Shown piece after piece: positions 26,645 through 35,778 of a DNA stretch of 64,000 nucleotides. The stretch lies in assembly GCF_900143095.1 (NCBI RefSeq), contig NZ_FRDA01000009.1:1-64000 (forward strand), in the 5' to 3' direction. Below the pieces are notes generated by a model. That model was not told the DNA's origin. It was given only the letters and a program-made list of their open reading frames with translations, and ran no database searches. Source of the DNA: Pseudomonas asturiensis (GTDB lineage: Bacteria; Pseudomonadota; Gammaproteobacteria; Pseudomonadales; Pseudomonadaceae). A program made the translations under genes and the position numbers. The stretch's first letter is position 1, and each line of letters starts with the position of its first letter.

Positions 26645-27313
26645 ATGACAGCGTTGCCCAGACGTATCGGCATGCTTGGGGGCACGTTCGATCCGGTTCA
26701 TATCGGTCACTTGCGCGGAGCGCTGGAAGTGGCCGAGTTGCTGGAACTCGATGAGTTGCGCCTGACGCCCAGCGCCAGGCCCCCGCATCGCGACATGCCG
26801 AGTGTCACGGCCGAGGATCGTCTGGCGATGGTCCGCAGTGCTGTGCAGGGCGTGTCACCTTTGACGGTGGATGACCGTGAGCTGAAACGGGACAAACCGT
26901 CGTATACCCTCGACACCCTGGAATCGATGCGCGCCGAACTCGCGCCTCAGGACCAGTTGTTTCTGTTGCTGGGTTGGGATGCCTTTTGCGGGCTGCCCTC
27001 CTGGCATCGGTGGGAAGAATTGCTGGAGCACTGCCATATCGTGGTGCTGCAACGCCCGGACGCGGACAGCGAGTCGCCGGATGCCATGCGCAACCTGCTG
27101 GCGGCGCGCGCTGTCAGCGACCCCAAGGCCCTGAAAGGGCCGGGCGGCAACATTACATTCGTCTGGCAGACGCCTTTATCGGTGTCTGCCACCCAGATCC
27201 GTCAACTGCTGGCCAGCGGTAAGTCGGTACGTTTTCTGGTGCCAGACGCGGTACTGGCCTATATCGATGTGCACGGGCTTTACCGTGCGCCGAACACAGA
27301 TGGGTCGTCCTGA
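26645..27313 (+). CDS. nadD: Nicotinate-nucleotide adenylyltransferase
   Basis: A 222-residue NAD biosynthesis enzyme, adenylating nicotinate mononucleotide. It has the nucleotidyltransferase start GMLGGTFDPVHIGHL and the C-terminal SVSATQIRQLLASGKSVRFLVP (ISSTxIR-like) motif. ATG 26645 is chosen because it sits just before the conserved core; TTG 26633 and GTG 26603 (overlapping proA) are alternatives. It is placed between proA and rsfS. Confidence 0.96.
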   Translation: MTALPRRIGMLGGTFDPVHIGHLRGALEVAELLELDELRLTPSARPPHRDMPSVTAEDRLAMVRSAVQGVSPLTVDDRELKRDKPSYTLDTLESMRAELAPQDQLFLLLGWDAFCGLPSWHRWEELLEHCHIVVLQRPDADSESPDAMRNLLAARAVSDPKALKGPGGNITFVWQTPLSVSATQIRQLLASGKSVRFLVPDAVLAYIDVHGLYRAPNTDGSS

Positions 27314-27374
27314 AACTGCTTTTTACAGATAAGCGTTTGGACGCTCCCACACATACGAGCTGAATGAGTTTTAT

Positions 27375-27761
27375 ATGACAAAGCAAAAAATGAGCAGTGA
27401 AGAAGTCGTCGCCGTGGCAACCGCCGCACTGGAAGACGTCAAGGGCGCAGACATTCTGGCCATCGACGTGCGCGACAAGACCAGCATCGCCGACTACATG
27501 CTGATCTGCACCGGTACTTCCAACCGCCAGTTGAACGCTCTGGTCGACAGCGTTCGCGAGAAGGTCAAGGCTGCAGGCCTCATGCCGTTGAGCGAAGAAG
27601 GCAAGGGCGACAGCGACTGGGTCTTGCTGGACCTGGGTGACGTCATCGTTCACGTGATGACTGCTGCCGCACGCCAGTTCTATGACCTGGAGCGTCTGTG
27701 GCAAGGTGCCGAGCAGAGCCGCGCAGCCAGCGCTGCACACCATACTCCGGGTAACGAATAA
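27375..27761 (+). CDS. rsfS: Ribosome silencing factor
   Basis: A 128-residue RsfS/YbeB/Iojap protein that binds L14 of the large ribosomal subunit and blocks subunit joining in starvation. The core KGADILAIDVRDKTSIADYMLICTGTSNRQ and the LLDLGDVIVHVMTAAARQFYDLERLW segment are unmistakable. It is followed after 9 bases by rlmH. This pairing is widespread. Confidence 0.97.
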   Translation: MTKQKMSSEEVVAVATAALEDVKGADILAIDVRDKTSIADYMLICTGTSNRQLNALVDSVREKVKAAGLMPLSEEGKGDSDWVLLDLGDVIVHVMTAAARQFYDLERLWQGAEQSRAASAAHHTPGNE

Positions 27762-27770
27762 GGCATTATC

Positions 27771-28238
27771 GTGCGTTTGCGTCTGATCGCCGTTGGTTCG
27801 CGCATGCCCAAGTGGGTGGAAGAAGGTTGGCACGAGTACGCCAAGCGGATGCCCTCAGAACTTGCGCTTGAACTGGTGGAAATTCCGCTCAATACCCGTG
27901 GCAAGAACGCCGACGTCGCGCGCTTCATCCGTCAGGAAGGCGAGGCGATGCTGGCCAAGGTTCAGCCGGGTGAGCGGATCGTCACGCTGGAGGTGCATGG
28001 AAAACCGTGGAGCACCGAGCAACTGGCGGTCGAACTCGATCGCTGGCGCCTGGATGCCCGCACGGTCAACCTGATGGTCGGCGGCCCCGAGGGGCTGGCG
28101 CCGGAAGTCTGTGCCCGCAGCGAGCAACGCTGGTCGCTGTCGCCGTTGACCTTGCCGCACCCGCTGGTGCGTATCCTGATCGGTGAGCAGATGTATCGCG
28201 CCTGGACCGTTCTGTCCGGGCACCCTTATCACAAGTAG
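27771..28238 (+). CDS. rlmH: 23S rRNA pseudouridine-1915 N3-methyltransferase
   Basis: A 155-residue SPOUT-family methyltransferase acting on the decoding-region pseudouridine 1915. It begins with a GTG (RLRLIAVGSRMPKWVEEG) and has the SAM-binding knot VNLMVGGPEGLAPEVCAR and the C-terminal LPHPLVRILIGEQMYRAW. Full length for the family (155). It sits between rsfS and mrdA in the conserved block. Confidence 0.97.
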   Translation: MRLRLIAVGSRMPKWVEEGWHEYAKRMPSELALELVEIPLNTRGKNADVARFIRQEGEAMLAKVQPGERIVTLEVHGKPWSTEQLAVELDRWRLDARTVNLMVGGPEGLAPEVCARSEQRWSLSPLTLPHPLVRILIGEQMYRAWTVLSGHPYHK

Positions 28239-28266
28239 CATCGTTTTTACTGTGAATACGGCCTAA

Positions 28267-30162
28267 ATGTCTCAACCGATCCGCCTAAAAGACCACGAGA
28301 AAGACGCACGCCTGGTGCGCGGCAGGGTCGTGTTCGGTGCTGTGGCGGTCGTGTTGCTGGTGTGCGTGCTGATCGCCCGTTTGTATTTCCTGCAGGTCAT
28401 TCAGTACGACTACCATTCGACCCTGTCGGAAAACAACCGGGTTCACGTTCAGCCGATTCCACCCAGCCGTGGCCTGATCTACGACCGCAACGGCGTGGTG
28501 GTGGCCGATAACCGGCCCAGCTTCAGTCTCTCTGTCACACGTGAGCGCTCCGGCGACTGGTCCGCTGTACTGGACACCATCGTCGAGATCCTCCAGCTCA
28601 CACCTGACGACCGCATCATTTTCGAAAAGCGTATGAAGCAGGGGCGACGGCCGTTCGAGCCGGTGCCCGTGCTTTTCGAGCTGACGGAAGAGCAGATTGC
28701 GCTGATCGCGGTCAATCAGTTCCGCCTGCCGGGCGTCGAGGTGGTGGCGCAACTGGTTCGGCATTATCCGCAGGGGCCGCACTTCGCGCATTCGGTTGGT
28801 TACATGGGCCGGATCAACGAGAAAGAGCTCAAGAGCCTCGATCCGGTCAACTACAGCGGCACGCACCATATCGGCAAGACCGGCATCGAGCGTTTCTACG
28901 AGCCTGAATTGCATGGTCAGGTGGGTTATGAAGAAGTCGAGACCAACGCCCGGGGCCGTGTATTGCGGGTGCTCAAACGCACCGATCCGATCCCCGGCAA
29001 GGACATTGTCCTGAGCCTGGACATCAATTTGCAGGAAGCCGCCGAAGCCGCGCTGGGCGGGCGTCGAGGTGCGGTCGTGGCCCTGGACCCGAAAACCGGT
29101 GAGGTGCTGGCGATGGTCAGTGCGCCGAGCTTCGACCCGAACCTGTTCGTGACCGGTATCAGCTTCAAGGCCTACGCCGAGCTGCGCGATTCCATCGACC
29201 GGCCGCTGTTCAACCGTATTCTGCGCGGCCTGTATCCGCCCGGTTCGACCATCAAGCCGGCGGTGGCCATCGCCGGGCTGGATGCCGGTGTCGTGACGCC
29301 TGCTTCGCGTGTGTTCGATCCAGGCTTTTATCAGTTGCCCAATTACGATCACAAATACCGTAACTGGAACCGTACCGGTGACGGCTGGGTCGATCTGGAC
29401 ACCGCCATCATGCGCTCCAACGACACTTACTTTTACGATCTGGCCCACAAGCTGGGCATCGATCGGCTTTCCACTTACATGAACAAGTTCGGCATCGGCC
29501 AGAAGGTCTCGCTGGACATGTTCGAAGAGTCCGCAGGCCTGATGCCGTCGCGGGACTGGAAGCGCGCCACTCGCAGGCAAGCCTGGTTCCCCGGCGAGAC
29601 GCTGATTCTGGGGATCGGCCAGGGCTACATGCAGGCCACGCCGCTGCAACTGGCCCAGGCCACTGCGCTGGTGGCCAACAAAGGCGTGTGGAACCGGCCG
29701 CATCTGGCCCGAACCATTGAAGGCAAGCCGCCGGTGGACGAGAACCCGATGCCGGACATTATTCTGCGCGACCCGGCCAACTGGGCCAGGGTCAACCACG
29801 GTATGCAGGAAGTCATGCACGGCGCGCGCGGCACGGCGCGCAAGGCCGCCATCGGTGCGCAATACCGCATCGCTGGCAAAAGCGGTACCGCGCAGGTCGT
29901 GGCGATCAAGCAGGGCGAGAAGTACGACCGCACCAAGGTTCAGGAACGGCATCGCGACCACGCCCTGTTCGTCGGCTTCGCGCCTGCCGACAATCCCAAA
30001 ATCGTTGTGGCCGTGATGGTGGAGAACGGCGAGTCCGGCTCCGGCGTCGCTGCCCCCGTTGTCCGTCAGGTGATGGATGCCTGGCTGCTCGACGAGAACG
30101 GCCAGCTCAAGCCTGAGTACGCCGGTTCCCTGAATCTGGAGGCTGCGGCCCGTGAAGAGTAA
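28267..30162 (+). CDS. mrdA: Penicillin-binding protein 2 (elongasome transpeptidase)
   Basis: A 631-residue class B PBP that cross-links peptidoglycan for lateral wall growth. There is a short cytoplasmic start, one membrane helix (AVAVVLLVCVLIARLYFL, about 22-40), then a dimerisation region with SRGLIYDRNG. The transpeptidase motifs are PPGSTIKPAVA (SxxK), MRSNDTYFY (SxN) and GKSGTAQV (KSGT). The 3' end overlaps rodA by 11 bases. It works with RodA in the Rod complex. Confidence 0.98.
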   Translation: MSQPIRLKDHEKDARLVRGRVVFGAVAVVLLVCVLIARLYFLQVIQYDYHSTLSENNRVHVQPIPPSRGLIYDRNGVVVADNRPSFSLSVTRERSGDWSAVLDTIVEILQLTPDDRIIFEKRMKQGRRPFEPVPVLFELTEEQIALIAVNQFRLPGVEVVAQLVRHYPQGPHFAHSVGYMGRINEKELKSLDPVNYSGTHHIGKTGIERFYEPELHGQVGYEEVETNARGRVLRVLKRTDPIPGKDIVLSLDINLQEAAEAALGGRRGAVVALDPKTGEVLAMVSAPSFDPNLFVTGISFKAYAELRDSIDRPLFNRILRGLYPPGSTIKPAVAIAGLDAGVVTPASRVFDPGFYQLPNYDHKYRNWNRTGDGWVDLDTAIMRSNDTYFYDLAHKLGIDRLSTYMNKFGIGQKVSLDMFEESAGLMPSRDWKRATRRQAWFPGETLILGIGQGYMQATPLQLAQATALVANKGVWNRPHLARTIEGKPPVDENPMPDIILRDPANWARVNHGMQEVMHGARGTARKAAIGAQYRIAGKSGTAQVVAIKQGEKYDRTKVQERHRDHALFVGFAPADNPKIVVAVMVENGESGSGVAAPVVRQVMDAWLLDENGQLKPEYAGSLNLEAAAREE

Positions 30163-31297
30163 TTTCGACCGCATCCTGTCCAGCGAAGATGTGATGCGCC
30201 GTCGCGCCACCTTCCTGCAGCGCATCCATATCGACGGTCCGCTGCTGATCCTGCTGCTGACGTTGGCGGCGGGCAGTCTGTTTGTCCTGTATTCGGCCAG
30301 CGGCAAGAACTGGGACCTGCTGATCAAGCAGGCCAGCTCGTTCGGTATCGGTCTGGTCGCCATGGTGGTCATCGCCCAGCTCGAACCCCGGTTCATGGCC
30401 CGCTGGGTGCCGGTTCTGTATGTGCTCGGCGTGCTCTTGCTGGTGGTCGTGGACGTGATGGGGCATAACGCCATGGGCGCGACCCGCTGGATCAACATCC
30501 CCGGCGTCATTCGATTCCAGCCCTCGGAATTCCTGAAGATCATCATGCCGGCGACCATTGCCTGGTATTTGTCCAAGCGCACCTTGCCGCCGCACCTCAA
30601 ACATGTGGCCGTGAGCCTGGCGTTGATCGGTGTGCCGTTCATTCTGATCGTGCGTCAGCCGGACCTTGGCACATCGTTGCTGATTCTGGCCTCGGGTGCG
30701 TTTGTGCTGTTCATGGCCGGCTTGCGCTGGCGCTGGATCATCAGCGTGCTGGCCGCTGCCGTACCGGCGGCCGTCGCGATGTGGTTTTTCTTCATGCACG
30801 ATTATCAGAAGCAGCGCGTGTTGACGTTCCTCGATCCTGAAAGTGATCCGCTGGGCACCGGCTGGAACATCATCCAGTCCAAGGCGGCCATTGGTTCGGG
30901 CGGCGTGTTTGGCAAGGGCTGGCTGCTGGGCACGCAGTCGCATCTGGACTTCCTGCCGGAAAGCCACACCGACTTCATCATCGCGGTATTGGGTGAGGAG
31001 TTCGGGCTGGTGGGGATCTGTGCGCTGCTGATCATCTATATGTTGCTGATCGGTCGCGGGCTGGTCATTACCGCGCAGGCGCAGACGCTGTTCGGAAAAT
31101 TGCTCGCAGGCGCGCTGACCATGACGTTTTTTGTTTATGTTTTCGTCAACATCGGTATGGTCAGTGGCCTGCTGCCGGTTGTAGGTGTTCCGCTGCCCTT
31201 CATTAGTTACGGCGGAACTTCGCTCGTGACCCTACTGTCAGCGTTTGGGGTTTTGATGTCGATCCACACACATCGCAAATGGATCGCTCAGGTTTGA
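30152..31297 (+). CDS. rodA: Rod shape-determining glycosyltransferase RodA
   Basis: A 381-residue SEDS-family membrane protein, the peptidoglycan glycosyltransferase partner of PBP2. About ten hydrophobic segments are seen; IRFQPSEFLKIIMPATIAWYL, VRQPDLGTSLLILASG, FLPESHTDFIIAVLGEEFGL, and PLPFISYGGTSL are family signatures. The likely start is GTG 30152 within the mrdA end, giving translational coupling. An ATG 14 codons further in is an alternative. Confidence 0.98.
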   Translation: MKSNFDRILSSEDVMRRRATFLQRIHIDGPLLILLLTLAAGSLFVLYSASGKNWDLLIKQASSFGIGLVAMVVIAQLEPRFMARWVPVLYVLGVLLLVVVDVMGHNAMGATRWINIPGVIRFQPSEFLKIIMPATIAWYLSKRTLPPHLKHVAVSLALIGVPFILIVRQPDLGTSLLILASGAFVLFMAGLRWRWIISVLAAAVPAAVAMWFFFMHDYQKQRVLTFLDPESDPLGTGWNIIQSKAAIGSGGVFGKGWLLGTQSHLDFLPESHTDFIIAVLGEEFGLVGICALLIIYMLLIGRGLVITAQAQTLFGKLLAGALTMTFFVYVFVNIGMVSGLLPVVGVPLPFISYGGTSLVTLLSAFGVLMSIHTHRKWIAQV

Positions 31298-31314
31298 TTA
31301 AGGTGAACAACTCA

Positions 31315-32322
31315 ATGCAAGCAATGCGTAACTGGGCTCGATATGCTCCGGTGGTCGGCCTGGTGGGCATCCTTGGATCGGTGCAGGAGGCGTTGGCCGG
31401 TGATTACGAAGGCTCGCCCCAGGTGGCCGAGTTCGTCGGTGAAATGACCCGCGATCACGGTTTTGCCGGTGAGCAATTGATGGCGCTGTTCCGTGAGGTC
31501 GAGCGCAAGCAGCCGATTCTCGATGCGATCTCCCGTCCTGCCGAGCGCGTCAAGCAGTGGAAAGATTACCGGCCGATGTTCATGACCGACGCGCGTATCG
31601 CCCGCGGTGTCGATTTCTGGCGTCAGCATGAGGCCGCGCTGGCCCGTGCCGAGCAGGAATATGGCGTACCGGCACAGATCATTGTGTCGATCATCGGCGT
31701 TGAAACCTTTTTTGGCCGTAATACCGGCAATTATCGGGTGATCGACGCGTTATCGACGCTGGGCTTCGATTACCCGCCCCGCGCGCCATTCTTTCGCAAG
31801 GAGCTGAGAGAATTCCTGCTCCTGGCACGTGAACAGCAGGTCGACCCGCTGACGCTGAAGGGTTCCTACGCCGGAGCCATGGGCTTGCCGCAGTTCATGC
31901 CGAGCAGCTTTCGTGCTTACGCCGTGGATTTCGACGGTGATGGCCATATCAACATCTGGACCGATCCCGACGATGCGATTGGCAGTGTGGCCAGCTACTT
32001 CAAGCGCCATGGCTGGGTCGCCGGTCAGCAGGTTGTCAGCCGGGCGGATGCCCGAGGCGAGCGCATAGACGAAGGTTTGAGTCCGGGTCTTGATCCGGTG
32101 ATGTCGGTCGGGGAGTTGCGAGGCCTGGGCTGGGCGAGTCATGATGCGCTGCGCGACGACCTGCCAGTGACAGCGTTTCGCCTGGAAGGCGACAATGGCC
32201 CGGAATACTGGATGGGTTTGAACAATTTTTACGCAATCACCCGTTATAACCGCAGTGTGATGTACGCCATGGCCGTGTATCAGCTGTCTGAATCGTTGGT
32301 TCAAGCTCGAGGCGTCAAGTAA
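31315..32322 (+). CDS. mltB: Lytic murein transglycosylase B (SltB1-like)
   Basis: A 335-residue family 3 lytic transglycosylase cleaving the MurNAc-GlcNAc bond. The signal-like N-terminus (VVGLVGILGSVQEALAG) lacks a lipobox Cys, suggesting a periplasmic soluble form. The catalytic Glu lies in IIGVETFFGRNTGNY; the substrate groove has SYAGAMGLPQFMPSSF and AVDFDGDGHINIW. ATG 31315 is chosen with AAGG upstream; the frame is open from 31279, inside rodA. It overlaps rlpA (TAATG). Confidence 0.95.
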   Translation: MQAMRNWARYAPVVGLVGILGSVQEALAGDYEGSPQVAEFVGEMTRDHGFAGEQLMALFREVERKQPILDAISRPAERVKQWKDYRPMFMTDARIARGVDFWRQHEAALARAEQEYGVPAQIIVSIIGVETFFGRNTGNYRVIDALSTLGFDYPPRAPFFRKELREFLLLAREQQVDPLTLKGSYAGAMGLPQFMPSSFRAYAVDFDGDGHINIWTDPDDAIGSVASYFKRHGWVAGQQVVSRADARGERIDEGLSPGLDPVMSVGELRGLGWASHDALRDDLPVTAFRLEGDNGPEYWMGLNNFYAITRYNRSVMYAMAVYQLSESLVQARGVK

Positions 32323-33347
32323 TGCGGGCATTGCCGATTCGTACATCGTTGAAGTTGCTGGGGTTTGCAGGGCTGGCCCTGTTGGTCGCCAGTTGCTCGT
32401 CTCCTTCACGCACCACACAGCAGTCGCCAAAAGGCGGCGCGGTGGTGCGCTCCATGCCCGGTCTGGACATCAACCGTGCCCACAAGGACGGCGCGCCGTG
32501 GTGGGACGTGGATGTTTCACGCATCCCGGATGCCACACCGACCCTGCACACCGGTCCCTACAAGGCCAACCCTTATACCGTGCTGGGCAAGACCTACTTT
32601 CCGATGAGTGAGTCCAAGCGCTACGTCGCGTCGGGCACCGCATCCTGGTATGGCACCAAGTTTCATGGTCAGAACACCGCCAATGGCGAGGTCTACGACC
32701 TGTATGGCATGAGCGCGGCACACAAGACCCTGCCGCTGCCCAGTTACGTCAAAGTGACCAACCTGGACAACAACCGCACAGTAATTCTGCGGGTCAACGA
32801 CCGGGGGCCGTTCTATTCCGATCGCATCATCGACCTGTCTTACGCGGCCGCCAAAAAACTCGGCTACGCCGAAAGCGGCACTGCGCGGGTCAAGGTCGAA
32901 GGCATCGACCCACAGGAGTGGTGGGCCCAGCGTGGTCGTCCTGCGCCGCTGATGCTCAATCAGCCGCAAGTGATGGCCCAGGCCACGCCGCCTGCGTTAA
33001 GTACGTCCACCGGGACGGTCGAGCAATACACGCCGCCGCCTCAGCAACACGCCGCTCCTGTTGTACCGGTTCAGGTTGACGCAAAAAAAAACGCTTCAGG
33101 ACAAGCCGCTGGGCTATTTCTCCAGGTGGGAGCCTTCGCGAATCCGGACGCTGCGGAGCTCCTGAGGTCGAAACTGAGCGGGATGGTTCGGGCCCCGGTT
33201 TTCGTGAGCTCGATAGCGCGCAATCAGCAAACGCTTTACCGCGTCAGGATGGGACCCGTTGGCACGCCGGGTGAAGCCCAGCAGTTGCAGGACAGCGTCC
33301 GCTCGGCCAACCTCGGCCAGCCAAGCGTCGTGACATCGGACCAGTAA
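32322..33347 (+). CDS. rlpA: Septal ring lytic transglycosylase RlpA
   Basis: A 341-residue lipoprotein. The lipobox is LLVASC near residue 20. A double-psi beta-barrel (about 95-190) carries ASGTASWYGTKFHGQNTANGE and VRVNDRGPF-type residues (RVNDRGPFYSDRIIDLSYAAA). A low-complexity Pro/Gln linker follows, then a C-terminal SPOR domain (about 260-340, FLQVGAFANPDAAELL). RlpA in Pseudomonas cleaves denuded glycan strands at the septum. Coupled to mltB. Confidence 0.97.
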   Translation: MRALPIRTSLKLLGFAGLALLVASCSSPSRTTQQSPKGGAVVRSMPGLDINRAHKDGAPWWDVDVSRIPDATPTLHTGPYKANPYTVLGKTYFPMSESKRYVASGTASWYGTKFHGQNTANGEVYDLYGMSAAHKTLPLPSYVKVTNLDNNRTVILRVNDRGPFYSDRIIDLSYAAAKKLGYAESGTARVKVEGIDPQEWWAQRGRPAPLMLNQPQVMAQATPPALSTSTGTVEQYTPPPQQHAAPVVPVQVDAKKNASGQAAGLFLQVGAFANPDAAELLRSKLSGMVRAPVFVSSIARNQQTLYRVRMGPVGTPGEAQQLQDSVRSANLGQPSVVTSDQ

Positions 33348-33591
33348 CGGATTTTTTGACAGTCGTCCTCCAGCAGCAGTGGAGGATGAAAGGCAGTCGC
33401 AGGCGGCGCGTATTGGCCATCAGGCAAGCGCCGCCGGTAACTGCCCCACGAGGTCGTGTGTCGAACAGACGACTTTGTCAGCCAGGGATGTAGCCTGGCG
33501 CCACGAGCCGTACCGAGGCGTATATGCTTCGCCGGTCTGTTCAGCTTTGCCCGCAAGGGCATGTTTGCCCATTAGCATTTTCGAGAGACGG

Positions 33592-34752
33592 ATGAACATC
33601 ACCACCTTTGCAAAACGTTTGTGCCTGCTTGTACCCCTGATAATCACTCCGGCTGCCTGGGCCGCAGAGCAAATGACACCGGCCGCGCCGCAACTGGCCG
33701 CCAAGTCTTATGTTCTGATGGATGCCACCAGTGGCAATGTCCTGGTCGAGAACAATGGTGATCAGCGTCTGGCTCCTGCGAGTCTGACCAAGTTGATGAC
33801 CGCCTACATCGCGACTCTGGAAATCCGTCGTGGCCAGATCGGCGAGAACGATCCGGTGACCATCAGTGAAAATGCCTGGCGCACGGGCGGTTCGCGGATG
33901 TTCATCAAGGTGGGCAGCCAGGTGACCGTCAGCGACCTGCTGCACGGCATCATCATTCAGTCCGGCAACGACGCCAGCGTCGCGATCTCCGAGCACATCG
34001 CCGGCAGTGAAGACGCATTCGCCGACATGATGAACAAGACGGCTGGCGATCTGGGCATGACCAACAGCCACTTCATGAACCCGACCGGTCTGCCGAACCC
34101 CGAGCACTACTCGTCGGCTCACGACATGGCCAAGCTGGCCCGCGCGATCATCCACGAAGACCCGGCTCACTACGCGATCTACTCGCAGAAAGAGTTCTTC
34201 TGGAACGGCATCAAGCAGCCTAACCGCAACCTGTTGCTGTGGCGCGACAAGACCGTTGACGGTCTGAAAACCGGCCACACCGAAGAAGCAGGCTACTGCA
34301 TGGTGTCGTCGGCCGTACGTGACGGCATGCGTCTGATTGCCGTGGTGTTCGGCACCAACAGCGAACAGGCTCGTGCCGCCGAGACCCAGAAGTTGCTGAC
34401 GTATGGTTTCCGTTTCTTCGAAACCCAGAACTTCTACCAGAAGGGCACCGAACTGGCTCAGGCGCCGGTCTGGAAAGGCACCGTGCGTCAGGTCAAGGCC
34501 GGTCTGGCTGACGATCTGAGCATGACCATGCCTAAAGGCGACATGAAAAAGCTGTCGGCCAGCATGACCATGAACCCTCAGCTGGTTGCACCTATCGCCA
34601 AGGGCGATGTGATCGGCAAGGTTGAAGTGAAGATGGAAGACAAGGTGGTTCACACCGCTAATCTGATTGCGCTGGAACCTGTCGAGGAAGGTGGCATTTT
34701 CCGCCGCGTGTGGGATAGCATCCGCCTGTTCTTCTACGGCTTGTTCAACTGA
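33592..34752 (+). CDS. dacA: D-alanyl-D-alanine carboxypeptidase (PBP5/6 family)
   Basis: A 386-residue low-molecular-mass PBP that trims the terminal D-Ala from peptidoglycan stems. A signal peptide (KRLCLLVPLIITPAAWA) is followed by active-site motifs PASLTKLM (SxxK), QSGNDASV (SxN) and DGLKTGHTEEAG (KTG). The C-terminal beta domain ends in an amphipathic helix (IRLFFYGLFN) that anchors it to the membrane. The start at 33592 follows GAGAGACGG. The 244-base gap upstream probably holds a promoter. PAO1 calls the homologue dacC. Confidence 0.96.
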   Translation: MNITTFAKRLCLLVPLIITPAAWAAEQMTPAAPQLAAKSYVLMDATSGNVLVENNGDQRLAPASLTKLMTAYIATLEIRRGQIGENDPVTISENAWRTGGSRMFIKVGSQVTVSDLLHGIIIQSGNDASVAISEHIAGSEDAFADMMNKTAGDLGMTNSHFMNPTGLPNPEHYSSAHDMAKLARAIIHEDPAHYAIYSQKEFFWNGIKQPNRNLLLWRDKTVDGLKTGHTEEAGYCMVSSAVRDGMRLIAVVFGTNSEQARAAETQKLLTYGFRFFETQNFYQKGTELAQAPVWKGTVRQVKAGLADDLSMTMPKGDMKKLSASMTMNPQLVAPIAKGDVIGKVEVKMEDKVVHTANLIALEPVEEGGIFRRVWDSIRLFFYGLFN

Positions 34753-34780
34753 CCTTATTAGTAATCAATGCCGACCTTCT

Positions 34781-34811
34781 CGCGGCCTGCTCATGATCTG
34801 AGCGGGCCGCG
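34781..34811 (+). terminator. Strong hairpin between dacA and ybeD
   Basis: GCGGCCTGCTCA and TGAGCGGGCCGC form a 12-base-pair stem with one T-G wobble, around a TGATC loop; C and G flanking it add a thirteenth pair. There is no T-tract after it, so it may attenuate or protect the dacA transcript rather than stop it fully. Confidence 0.45.
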
Positions 34812-34846
34812 TGTCCGTCGTCACGGCTTGTGAGACCTTTACTGCC

Positions 34847-35122
34847 ATGACAGATACCGACGTCAAGTCGCACAAAATCGAATTTCCCTGCGCCGACTAC
34901 CCGATCAAAGTGATCGGTGACACCAGCGTGGGCTTCACGGATGCTGTGATCGAGGTCTTGAGCAAGCATGCCAAGATCGACATCAAGACGCTCGCCGAGC
35001 GTCAGAGCAGCAATGGCAAGTACACCACCGTACAACTGCACATCGTCGCCACCGGCGAAGACCAGTTGCGCGATATCAATAGTGCTCTGCGCGCTACGGG
35101 TGTCGTGCACATGGTGCTCTGA
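34847..35122 (+). CDS. ybeD: DUF493/YbeD-family protein
   Basis: A 91-residue ACT-like regulator of the YbeD family, conserved beside lipB in gammaproteobacteria. Readable core: IEFPCADYPIKVIGDTS, then KYTTVQLHIVATGEDQLRDI. Function is not established; a role in lipoate regulation has been suggested from position. ATG 34847 is used; the upstream 12 codons in frame have no ribosome site. The stop overlaps the lipB start (TGATG). Confidence 0.93.
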   Translation: MTDTDVKSHKIEFPCADYPIKVIGDTSVGFTDAVIEVLSKHAKIDIKTLAERQSSNGKYTTVQLHIVATGEDQLRDINSALRATGVVHMVL

Positions 35123-35778
35123 TGGGCGAGGCCCTGGGCTTTCGTGATCTGGGTCTGATCGATTACGAAACCGCCTGGCACGCCATGCAACGCTTCACCG
35201 ACGGTCGCGGCAAGGACGCGGCGGACGAAGTCTGGCTGGTGCAACATCCTCCTGTATTCACCCAGGGTCAGTCCGGCAAGGCCGAACATTTGCTGTTGCC
35301 GGGCAATATTCCTGTTGTACAGGTCGATCGTGGCGGCCAAGTGACTTATCATGGCCCCGGTCAACTGGTGGCCTACCTGATGCTGGATGTCAGGCGCCTC
35401 GGTTTCGGCGTGCGCGATCTGGTGACCCGGATCGAAAACACGCTCATTGCCCTGCTGGACAGTTACGGGGTGACGGCGGCCGCCAAGGCGGATGCCCCGG
35501 GCGTGTACGTGGATGGGGCCAAGATCGCATCGCTGGGTCTGCGCATTCGCAACGGTTGCTCGTTTCATGGTCTGGCGCTGAACGTCGACATGGACCTTGA
35601 GCCGTTCCGCCGGATCAACCCGTGTGGCTACGCCGGGCTGGCAATGACCCAGCTGAGCGATCACGCAGAGCAGATAGAATTTTCCGAGGTAAGTGCCCGA
35701 CTGCGCGCGCAGCTCGTCAGACACCTCGACTACGCTGAGCAGGCGACCCTAACGGGCGGAATAAACGAATATGACTGA
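35122..35778 (+). CDS. lipB: Octanoyl-ACP:protein octanoyltransferase
   Basis: A 218-residue enzyme that moves octanoate from acyl carrier protein to lipoyl domains. Motifs are GGQVTYHGPGQLVAYLM, the catalytic Lys in GAKIASLGLRIRNGCSFHG, and the catalytic Cys in INPCGYAGLAMTQL. It starts at the ybeD stop and overlaps lipA by 8 bases, so the three genes form one tight unit. Confidence 0.97.
   Translation: MGEALGFRDLGLIDYETAWHAMQRFTDGRGKDAADEVWLVQHPPVFTQGQSGKAEHLLLPGNIPVVQVDRGGQVTYHGPGQLVAYLMLDVRRLGFGVRDLVTRIENTLIALLDSYGVTAAAKADAPGVYVDGAKIASLGLRIRNGCSFHGLALNVDMDLEPFRRINPCGYAGLAMTQLSDHAEQIEFSEVSARLRAQLVRHLDYAEQATLTGGINEYD

Noticed and set aside
25324..26685. 453-codon minus-strand frame opposite proA
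   Set aside because: proA is unambiguous on the plus strand; the reverse frame is His/Gly/Gln-rich with no motif.
28285..30642. 785-codon minus-strand frame opposite mrdA and rodA
   Set aside because: It crosses two well-defined genes on the other strand and is rich in His, Arg and Gln; a shadow of biased codon use.
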